DNA of 64,000 nucleotides from Kryptolebias marmoratus (taxonomy: Eukaryota; Chordata; Actinopteri; Cyprinodontiformes; Rivulidae), in the NCBI RefSeq assembly GCF_001649575.2, contig NC_051435.1, positions 8,272,469 to 8,336,468 of the forward strand, given 5' to 3'. The notes beneath the pieces were generated by a model. It was given only the letters and a program-made list of their open reading frames with translations. It ran no database searches and was not told where the DNA came from. Both the position numbers and the translations under genes were made by a program. Below, piece by piece: positions 37,275 to 46,067 of the stretch (the first letter of the stretch is position 1; every line of letters starts with the position of its first letter).

Positions 37275-38980
37275 CATGACAAAAATACAAAGATTTATTT
37301 TAAAAGGAAAAACAAAGCTCCCAAATAATACTGTTTATTCCTTAATAAGTGTAGTAAAAGTAGTAAAATTGAGTTAATGTTGTCTTTTAAACCACACATT
37401 TTTGGAAACCAGCACCACAGTGTTTTGATTTACACCTTGCAGTTGTACAGTAGAGAAAAAAGTGAATACAAATATATATATATGCAAAAATACAAAGTTA
37501 CACAGATATCCTTCTGTTCTTTTGCTCCCTAAAGAAATGATCCGATATGATGCATAGTTTAGTGATGATTCAGCTCTTTTCTGACAGAGAGGACTACAAA
37601 TATCCTGAGTCAGTACAAAAAATATGAGGGAGTGAAACAAAGATATGTATATAAATATATTCTGTAACCTGCTCCTAATCCCAAATTAGGCCCAACACGG
37701 CGGTGTTACTGTAAATGCACTGGGGAGATAAAACGTTCAGAAATGAGTCCACAGGAGGATCAATATGGCTGCTGCAGGTTTTTGTACAAAAGTCAGTGAA
37801 ACAATGAAGAAGCATAATGCCCTTTAACTGTGAACAATTCTTACTGCTGAGTGCACTTAACCAGCTTTCAAAAAACAAAACAGATACAGTATAAACCCTT
37901 TTCAAACAAACGTTTTAAAGATATTAAAAAGAGGTTCAGTGCAAACTGTTTAATTACCTTGAAGTGAAGTGGTTTAACAAATACAGCCACAAGTTGGTAA
38001 TTTTTCTGGAGCGTTTTGCTCGATTTTTGTGCAAATGAAAGCTGGAAATTCGAAGACTGATTGCCTTCTTATTATGGTTTCCAAGTGGTTTTGGGTGTGA
38101 GTTTGCCACACAACAATAACCTCCATAACCATTGTAAGTCTCGTTGAATAAATGACATTTTGCTTCCTTTTTTAAAATTAACCACAAACATAACCTGCTG
38201 CTGCTGTAGTGTCAACAAAGACGGTATCCAACTTAGATTTCAGTGTTGTCAGATTAACATTAAACCAACTGGTTAGACTTCAGATTTTGATAAGTGTATG
38301 TAAGTGGTGAAGCTGATTTGTTCTACAAGTCTACAAGGCTTCTATGTGAAGTTAAAGAACAATCCTAAAAACACAGCAGTGTAAATCAGTGAGGAAAAGT
38401 CAACCACACTGCAGCGTTTGTACCGCTCTCATGGGATTCATTAACATCTAGTGAGTAGCATGTGTGAGGTTTCCTCAGCAAACATTAAAAAAAGGAAGTC
38501 AAAAACAAACTGAAGGTTTTATATAAAAATTAGGATAAATATAAAAACTGATACACCAAAAGCCAAAAAAGAAAAGGAAAAAAAAGCTACAAGAGAGATT
38601 AAAAATACAGTGGAGGAAGGCCTACATGGGGTTTTTGGAAACAGTCTTTAAACTTTGGCAACTGGAGCTCACATGATGCAGTTTTGGGTGTTTTCCTCGT
38701 TGGTGCTGGAGACCCAGTGAAAAGGGGGTGGACAGAATGCCACTGGTTATACTGGTAACAAAAGAAGGGCACTGCAGATCCAAAAGCCTTCACATAAAGC
38801 CAGAACTGAAAAACAAAAAACAAGAAACATGAAACTGAATCAAGTCATCTGGTGCTGCATCATATTCACTTCCCTAAATATGGTATCGTATAAAGCTGTG
38901 TGTTAAACCCATGAATCCACTTAGTTTTTCACCCTAACTACTAATATTTGTGGAGCAGCGGAGGTGTTTAGAGAGGCCTC
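37275..38980 (-). other. septin10: Probable 3'UTR of septin10
   Basis: Non-coding AT-rich DNA downstream of the septin10 stop. Minus-strand AATAAA hexamers occur at 37334-37339 and 37294-37299 (seen as tttatt on the plus strand). Only weakly conserved-looking sequence is visible; the exact cleavage point is inferred. Confidence 0.4.
37294..37299 (-). terminator. Candidate poly(A) signal of septin10
   Basis: AATAAA on the minus strand, followed in the transcription direction by T- and GT-rich sequence. It converges with the SH3RF3 3' end about 1.7 kb away. Confidence 0.4.
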
Positions 38981-39163
38981 TTACTTCTTGCGGTCCTTGT
39001 CCTTCTTGCCGTTGACGGTGAGGCTCTGGGCCTGCAGGAGCTGAGCTGCAGCTCGTCTGTTATTGAAGGAACTCTGGTCCTCATCCAGAAGCCTCTTCTT
39101 TTCCTCCAGAGCCGATTTCTGTTCTGCATGCATGCGCTTCAGCTGCTCGAAACGGCCCTGCAG
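38981..39163 (-). CDS. septin10: Septin10 exon 9: coiled-coil end and stop
   Basis: 61 codons including TAA (plus-strand tta at 38981); acceptor tgttttag. It encodes [32 protein letters not shown], and the basic tail [13 protein letters not shown], which resembles the septin 10 C-terminus. Confidence 0.92.
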   Translation of the reverse strand: MQGRFEQLKRMHAEQKSALEEKKRLLDEDQSSFNNRRAAAQLLQAQSLTVNGKKDKDRKK

Positions 39164-42100
39164 CTAAAACAACAGCCCACGGCGCCAATTACCACCAAAC
39201 AAACTGAGTCACAGTCACACTAAAAACAGAGTTTATTTAGGAAGAACAAATTGCTTTAAATACAATAGATACTACTCAATAAGAGTGTGTTAAACAAGGT
39301 GACTTAATAAACATTTATCTAGGAAAGTGCACCAAAAGAGCACTGAGTGGATATATACTTTGAGCAATGATGAAATATATTGGAGTGAAAACACAATAAA
39401 AAGAAAAACTTTGATCAACTTCAAGAAATTTTGCTTAAATCCAAGAAAGTCTGGCTCTTTTGTCCAGGATTGTAAATCCATGCATTATACATACTTCCCT
39501 CTCAGCCTCCTTCAGCTCTGCCTCCTTCTCCTTCACCCTCTGCACAAAGATTTGCCTCATCTCATCTTCTCTCTTCTGCAGCTCTGCCAGAAACTCCTGA
39601 CGCTTGGCCTCATACGTCTGCTGTAAACTACGGACACACACACACGTTAGCTTTTACGTCAGCGAGCAGGAAGTCTTCAATAGATACAAGTGCTGGTTTT
39701 ACTCAGTTTACCTGACAGGTTTACACTCCGAGTCTGTGTCCTTGAAGCCCATTTCCTCCAGTTTGCAGCGCCTGTACAGCTCGTAGTGACGAGTGTGAGT
39801 TTGCTCTCTCAGGTCCTCCATGTTCACACAAATGAGCATCTCCCTCAGCTTCACAAAGTCGCAGTGGTGTTCGTTCTCCACTAGCAGACACGAAACAAAT
39901 TCAAATGTTACACTTTGAGCTGAATTCAATGATTAAAAACACACAATCATGCTGCTGTGATACCTTGGACAACGCCCCATGGATACTGACGAGCTTTCAC
40001 CATCTTATTGCCAACAGAAACTTCCTCTGTGCTGCCTACAACAGCAAATGGAAGATGACCCTACAAAAAAAAAAAGAAAACAAAAGTGTAAATTAAGTAT
40101 ATTTTAAAACAATAAAACTATATAAAGCATGCACAGTTACAGTAAACACTTCCTCTTTTATGGGTCAATTATGAATCCTTCCTCATGCGACACAAACACC
40201 CTCACCATGTGTCTGCAGATATTACATTTCTTACTTATGTGAACAACACATCTGTCAGTTTAATGAATATTTAACAAGTTAAGCACTAAATCTTTGAGAC
40301 ACCTGTACGTAAACTCCTGGATCCTGGGAAGTTGAATGTGCATATCCTTACATTCATAGTAGTGTTGACTTTGGCCACGGTCTCGTCATCCAGGGGGAAC
40401 TGGTAGATCTGCACTCCGTTGCTGACCAGCTCACTCATGATTTTGATCTTGAACTTGTGCAGCTCACTCTTACTGATCGTGTCGGCTTTGGCGATGACCG
40501 GGATGATGTTTACCTGCGTCGAGATGAGAGGCACGTTTGTGTTATGCAACAGAAAAATAAAAATAAAAAATAAAAAAAAAAACTTAAATTATGACATGTT
40601 GTGGTCTCTAACACAGATCTTCATTTTTGTTAACTGAACAAAATGACACACTAAAGAAAACAACTAAAGATGCTCTAAGTGCATTTAAATCTACAAAACT
40701 GACATCTCTGCTCAGAGCAGTTTTGTAGCAATGAGGAAAGAAAATAAGCAAACTTTTATCTGTCATCTCTTCCTGTGGCAGCAACTACATCATTATGTTT
40801 TGTTTTAGCATTTTTGTCCAGTTACAACCTGACAGTGGTATTGATCAATAGGTCTGCAGGCTTTCTTAAGGTCTTTCAAAGGTTTTCTTTGGACTTTGCC
40901 TCCTTTTTCACTCATCTTCAGTCCAGTAATGAACAAGGCCAATTTAAAAGATGACGAAAAGTCTGGATCTTTGTAAGCAAAATATAAAACTTTTCAAGGA
41001 GATTCAAAACTTTGGCACAGTACTGTATAAACAAAAAAAAAAAAATAGAATCACCAACAAGACTTGGGTTGCCTTTGTTTTCTTTCTATATCTAAAATTG
41101 CTTTCCGACCCGTTTTTAGATCCAAGTTATATAAACCATGTCTCAGATGTTATTTCTGGCTGTGCGGTTCAATCTGGTGCCAAACTCGTCCCACATTCCT
41201 TTCTGTCATCTTGCTGTAACACAGAGGGGCTTGGAATGAGTTGTTGCCACTGGGCAAGTTTCTGGGCCAGACCACACAGCCGTGCACACATGCTGAACAC
41301 ACACTGATCCCGGCAGAGGAAACAAAAAGATGCGAGGAGATGTGTTTTAACAGCTGTCAGGGAGAGTGACTGTCCATCACTACTGCAGGCTCAACAATTG
41401 GATCTTTCCAAGTGTATCCATACAGTGACACAAAAGGACAACTCGAACGAGTGCGCGTGAGGTGATTACAGAATTCCTCTGCTCTTTCTCCTCTTTTCAC
41501 ACGCAAATACAGTGTTACTGCCACTCGAGAGCAGCCCAACCGCACAAACACACAAAAAACACAAGTCACTACACACAGAGAGCATGGGAAAGTTTCTGAC
41601 CACTTTAAGAGGAATGGAGGGTGTTGGGGGGGGGGGTGTAGTGAACCTATCCCGACTGTCACACATTAAAACCAACACAACATAGCTTCTAATGCGCTAA
41701 ATCCAAACCCCTCACACACAGATCAATTTCAAATAAGTTTTTATGCAATGTTTACTTCAGAGCTCTCCAACTTAATACAAGTTATTTCCTTAACTGATTC
41801 TAAGTTTGTTTGTTTGTTGGTCTACAGAAAACTCCTCAAAATATTGTTTCAATCTGTGCATCAAGAAAGATTTGTTTCAGCTGTGAAAAACTCAAAACCT
41901 CCAAATGAAAGCTTGTTTGTAAGGCTTTTAATTTACAAAAAAAAATGTCTTCAAGTTTTTCCCACTTCTTTTTTCCCCCTGGTAAAACATGTTTTTCTCT
42001 CAAGGTGACCACCGCAGTCATTTTACTCAAACTGTTTCAAATTCTGCTTATGAATCTAGTTTTTTTAATAGTATTCTTACAGGTATAAGTTTTTGTAATT

Positions 42101-44785
42101 GCCATCTGCTGAAGACAAAAAAACTCTTTCGCTGATCATTGGTTTTCCTATTTATCCAGAGCACAAAAGGTATTGATTGTTAGTTCTTCTACAGCCATTA
42201 CTAACATTAAGTTGTAAAATAAAGCATGTCAGCATTTGCCTGCAGCTTCAATAGCAATTATTTGTTCCTGCTCTGTGTGTCCTGAAGCAGAAACTATGAG
42301 TTTCTGAATGACAGGTGATATGATATGTAATTGTGTTAAGTTGGAGTTGTGGTTGGACCTGTGGCAACAGAAGACAAATTATGAGGTGGGCAGAGATAAA
42401 CTGAGTTTCTGTGCGAATATGTGATGCAGTTTTACTTTTGTCATCTTCAGACTATGAACAAAACATTCCCAGCAGATCTTGCAAAGAGTGTTGTCAATAC
42501 TGACTTTAGGAAGATGTATCCACAAGTTTTATTGTTTAGTTTAGTTTTTTTAAATGGTGCAACATTATTGTAAAATATATAGAAAATATAGAAATGTCTC
42601 CACTACTTATGATAGAATTAATAATATCCAAACTTAATCCTCATCTTCCATTTTTGGCTCTAGGTTTGATGCCTAAGATGACAGTTCTTGTAGCTTTTTA
42701 CAGACAACTAAGTTGTTCCTAACTTGCACACAGAGGTCTATTAATGTTTGCTTCTTTTATTTATTGGGTTGGAGTTGAATATTATCTAGTGTCTTGAGCA
42801 AAAACAGACTGACAACAAAAACAAGTTATCTTTTCCATCTGTTGCAATTCCTATGTTTAAGAACTTTTATTGTTCAGCAAATAAACCCCAACTTGAACAC
42901 TTACTGAGAACCCAAACGATGTGGTTTCTCTCTCACCTTACTGTCCAGTTTCTTCATTGTAACCAAGTCCAGGGATTTGAGCGAGTGCCCCGATGGGGAG
43001 ATGAAGTAAAGGCAGGCGTGGACTCGCGAGTCGTGGTAGTTGTGCAGAGAGCGCTTGATTTTTAGCTCCTCCTGAAGATAACTCTCAAACTGCTTGTCAA
43101 TGTAGTCCACCACCGGCTGATAGCTACAGGACATAAATATAATGCTGGTCAGTAATTTGGGATCTATATACAAAATCAACACAACAATTCTCTCCAAAGC
43201 TCTTTGGCTCGGTCATGGTCCGTGCTGCCTCACAGATCTTAGTCGCACCTTTCTTGCTTGTTCATTTGATCTCCAAAGCCAACAGTGTTGACCACAGTGA
43301 GGCGTAGCCTGACAGTACTCTCCTGCAAGTCATAGGTTTGAGCCCGCAGCTTTACTTGAGGTTCAAAGTGGGATGACTCAAAGTTCTCGAAGTTTGTATT
43401 AAATAGGGTGTCCATCAAGGTGGATTTCCCAATACCCGTCTCACCTGGAGCAAAAACAAGGCACAAAACACATGCATTTGTAAAATGAAGTTGAAGAGAT
43501 TTACTTAATTTGCAAAAACGTTTGTGTTCTTTTATACGTCTTATCTTACTCAAACTTCTAAGAAAATTTTAAAAGTAGGTGAGGCATTTAAAGCTTCTAC
43601 TTATTATGTATCTATATTCGTTCTTACATTCATACGACAGCTTGATAACTTTAATTTAATCAAATGGAAATTAGCTTTCAGATGAGACAGATGTAAATCA
43701 CGCACAGGATTGTGTGTGTATGTAGCTAAGCAAGTTAAATATGAAAAAATGCTGTCACAAAATGTGTGCATCTTAGTAAAAATCTGTGTAATGTGTTTGA
43801 CAATGTACCAATGCATAAAATATTGAAGCAGAAGCCCTGGCTGATGGACTTGTTAACAAGCTGATCTGGAAGGCTGTCAAAGCCTACATGGCCAGCTAGA
43901 GACAAGGGCCGTGCTCCTTTGTCCTGTGGAACAAATTGCACAGAAAATAAGTTCATTATTAGGATGTAGCAAGTACGTTCATTCACATAGCACATACATA
44001 CATCAACACATATGCACATTTTGCATTTCACTGATAGCTGCCTGTCACAACAAAGCTTTTTGCTCCTTTTATACTTGAATCTAACAAAAGGAAATGACAA
44101 TACTAACAGTTTTACAGGCATAAATTAGTCATGTGCCAACCAACAAAATTATTCCTAGAGTGTATTAGCTAAAAGCATGGCACAACTTGTGACATAAATA
44201 CATACACAGATACATTAAGGTGTGTTGCACACTTCATTTGCTGCAAGAGAGTTGTAATTTTTAAAGTGTTTAATGGCAATTTGTAACATGTCACATCAAT
44301 TATATCATTCAATCATAGGCGTAACCTACATAACTTTTTAATTTAACATAACAAGACTTAAACTTTAGTTTATTTCAAAACGCGGTTCGTCACATTAAAT
44401 GCAGCAGGCCACTCTTTCTCCTTGACATACAAGTGTTTGCATAAATTAGCCCACTATCAACATCTAGTGTTATGCTAGCTAGTAGCTAGCGCTCTTTCCC
44501 TGTATTCTTTAAGGAAGATGTAACAAATGAATCTACTTTAAAGCAAATGTAAACACAAATGTTAATGACACATACATGTCCATGTGAATTCAAACAACAC
44601 TGTCGACTTAGACACTGACTTTTTCTGAAACTTGGAAGAAGTTATAGTGAGTTTTTTCAAAGTAGCTAACTTCATGATAGCCTCGGGGACACTCCCTGTT
44701 CTGCTGTCAAGAACAGTCATTATTTGTAAAATACAAGAGAAAAAAGGAGACTTACCGGGTGCCGAGCAACATCCGAGGAGGCCAT
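38981..44785 (-). CDS. septin10: Septin 10-like septin (SEPT6 group), complete
   Basis: Septins are GTP-binding proteins that build hetero-oligomeric filaments and rings at the membrane and cytoskeleton. Nine minus-strand exons join in frame: 44756-44785, 43809-43923, 43249-43444, 42937-43123, 40352-40513, 39964-40060, 39712-39880, 39495-39627, 38981-39163. They give 1272 nt, or 423 residues plus TAA. P-loop GETGIGKS is at about residues 49-56. The G3-equivalent TVGFGDQ, G4 motif AKAD, the septin unique element around [16 protein letters not shown], and a C-terminal coiled coil are all present. N-terminus MASSDVARH, the ESSHF segment and the tail KDKDRKK fit septin 10 better than septins 6, 8 or 11. 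SEPT6-group septins are known to bind GTP without hydrolysing it. Faces SH3RF3 tail-to-tail; its promoter backs onto the SOWAH gene. Confidence 0.93.
39495..39627 (-). CDS. septin10: Septin10 exon 8: start of the coiled coil
   Basis: 133 nt; acceptor ccgtag, donor gtatgt. It encodes (S)[17 protein letters not shown] and [20 protein letters not shown], a charged heptad-like coiled coil. An acceptor 7 bp further in (tttacag) also exists, but it would break frame. Confidence 0.92.
39712..39880 (-). CDS. septin10: Septin10 exon 7: septin unique element, second part
   Basis: 169 nt; acceptor ctgctag, donor gtaaac. It encodes [40 protein letters not shown] and [12 protein letters not shown], the near-invariant end of the septin G domain. 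Confidence 0.94.
39964..40060 (-). CDS. septin10: Septin10 exon 6: septin unique element, first part
   Basis: 97 nt; acceptor ttttgtag, donor gtatca. It encodes [20 protein letters not shown] and [12 protein letters not shown], then one base of a split valine codon. Confidence 0.93.
40352..40513 (-). CDS. septin10: Septin10 exon 5: G4 (AKAD)
   Basis: 54 codons, phase 0 at both ends; acceptor gacgcag, donor gtaagg. It encodes [20 protein letters not shown] with the guanine-specifying AKAD, then [20 protein letters not shown]. Confidence 0.94.
40514..42936 (-). other. septin10: Septin10 intron (2.4 kb)
   Basis: AT-rich; an 11-G run at 41626-41636 and A-runs near 41032-41046. No exon, repeat family or gene recognised. 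Confidence 0.65.
42937..43123 (-). CDS. septin10: Septin10 exon 4: GTPase core
   Basis: 187 nt; acceptor ctgtag, donor gtgaga. It encodes [40 protein letters not shown], and [12 protein letters not shown], all conserved septin G-domain segments. Confidence 0.94.
43249..43444 (-). CDS. septin10: Septin10 exon 3: P-loop, switch I and G3
   Basis: 196 nt; acceptor ttgctccag, donor gtgcga. It encodes [20 protein letters not shown] (G1), [20 protein letters not shown], and [15 protein letters not shown] (G3-equivalent). An AG|C serine codon spans the downstream junction. Confidence 0.94.
43809..43923 (-). CDS. septin10: Septin10 exon 2: N-terminal helix to P-loop
   Basis: 115 nt; acceptor ttccacag, donor gtacat. 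It encodes [20 protein letters not shown], then [17 protein letters not shown] and the first base of the P-loop glycine. The [11 protein letters not shown] motif is invariant in the SEPT6 group. Confidence 0.93.
43924..44755 (-). other. septin10: Septin10 first intron
   Basis: 832 bp between the 10-codon first exon and exon 2; no recognisable feature. A ctagctagtagctagc cluster lies near 44475. Confidence 0.6.
44756..44785 (-). CDS. septin10: Septin10 exon 1: start codon and 10 residues
   Basis: ATG at 44785-44783 (minus), donor gtaagt. It encodes only [10 protein letters not shown]. The start is chosen because the peptide matches the septin 10 N-terminus and phase 0 joins the next exon without a break. 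This exon is much too short to be found as an open frame. Confidence 0.88.
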
Positions 44786-45724
44786 GTTTTTTTATAGACG
44801 GTAATAACCTTTATAGATTCAGAAGTAAGTCAACAAAACTTGCTAAGATCGACTTCTTTTTTTCCCTTTGGCTCTACCGTCGACAACTGGGCAGACGAGA
44901 CCACTCAAACAATGTGGGATCCAGGGTAAACATGCGGAGTGTAAAATTGTTTAAAAGCGTAGATTTTAGACAATATGTTCTAGATATGAATGGGCTAACT
45001 TCTAGTAAGTTATTCCACTTATATCTACACAACGTTACAGCTAACAAACGGGAAATTGCTGTGTTAAAATAGTTAAACCCCCCCCTTTTTATACAGTTGG
45101 TACAGCCCAGTTTAATTTTCCCAGGCGCTCCCAGTTCTTGTGTTACGTTGCCCGCTATCAGAAAAATTATAATTACTTACATATTTCAGCACAACATTCC
45201 AACTTATTTTGATTTTTGTCAGAGGTACTTACAAAAGTACATTATTTGACTTGTTTTGTTCAGAGGACAGAAACATAGGACTTTTGCTTTTATCATTATA
45301 CAGCTCATTCTGAGATTTAATCATTTATTTTATAATCGAGCAGAATTATCAAGTCACAAGTTTTCTCCTACTCACAGACTAAGGTTAAGTAAGTTACTTA
45401 CAACTTTTAGTTGGCTATGTTGAACTTGTGTTTGATAAGTGTTGTGATTTTAATTCATTCTGTAATCAATTTTTACTGGTTGTCAGAAATCCGAGTGTGC
45501 GAGAATTACGCAAACGCAACGTAACTCTTTCAGGCTCGCGGGCGACCCCTATTGGTCAGATCTCGACACAGATTTTTTTTTTTCCTAAATGGAGGAGAGG
45601 AGGAGGAGGAAGCAGGAGAAGAAGATGCTGTCATCCCCAGCCTCAGACTTCAGTTAATGAGCATGGCCGTGGGTTTGTTGTGAAAATCTGGTGGTTAAAG
45701 ACAGTTGTAGTTTTATTATCCGGG
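44786..45724. promoter_or_regulatory. Divergent promoter region, septin10 / SOWAH
   Basis: About 940 bp separate the septin10 ATG (minus) from the SOWAH ATG (plus), so both 5'UTRs and core promoters should lie here. Close to the SOWAH side is a CG-containing stretch with an inverted CCAAT box (cctattggtca, near 45550), a T-run, then GGAGGA repeats. I see no clear TATA box for either gene. No coding frame here is convincing. Confidence 0.55.
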
Positions 45725-46067
45725 ATGAAGATGGCGTCCAAGTGCACGGAGCGAGCCGTGCAGGAGTTCCTGCGAGAGAAAGGAGGGAGGGTCCAACAGA
45801 TGGAGCTGATCGATCACTTCGTGTCGCTGCGTGGCTTCAATGACCAGTCGAACGGAGGGCTGGATCGGGAGGTGTTGGAGCGCATTGTTGACAGCGTGGG
45901 CTTCGTGAAGGTGGAGGACGGCGTTAAATTCGTGTGCTTGAACGCCGACTCGGTGATGCGTTCGGAGGCAGACGGACACGACGAGGCGGAGCGCAACGGC
46001 AACATCCAGGAGCCGCCGGACAACAAACATGTGAACGGAAACCCCGAGAGCACAGCAGGCCGAGCAG
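45725..46067 (+). CDS. sowahc: SOWAH exon 1: SOWAH domain
   Basis: 343 nt; donor gtgagg. It encodes MASKCTERAVQEFLREKGG, FVSLRGFNDQSNGGLDREVL and ERIVDSVGFVKVEDGVKFVC, then an acidic/Asn-rich linker. The open frame upstream of the ATG runs into 5'UTR-like DNA and is not counted. Confidence 0.9.

Noticed and set aside
39621..39627. Alternative septin10 exon 8 acceptor (tttacag, 7 bp downstream)
   Set aside because: It would shift the frame after the split serine codon and destroy the LQQTYEAKR continuity; the ccgtag acceptor keeps phase.
44632..45072. 146-codon plus-strand frame upstream of septin10
   Set aside because: Spans the septin10 first exon antisense and promoter; no conserved sequence in the translation.
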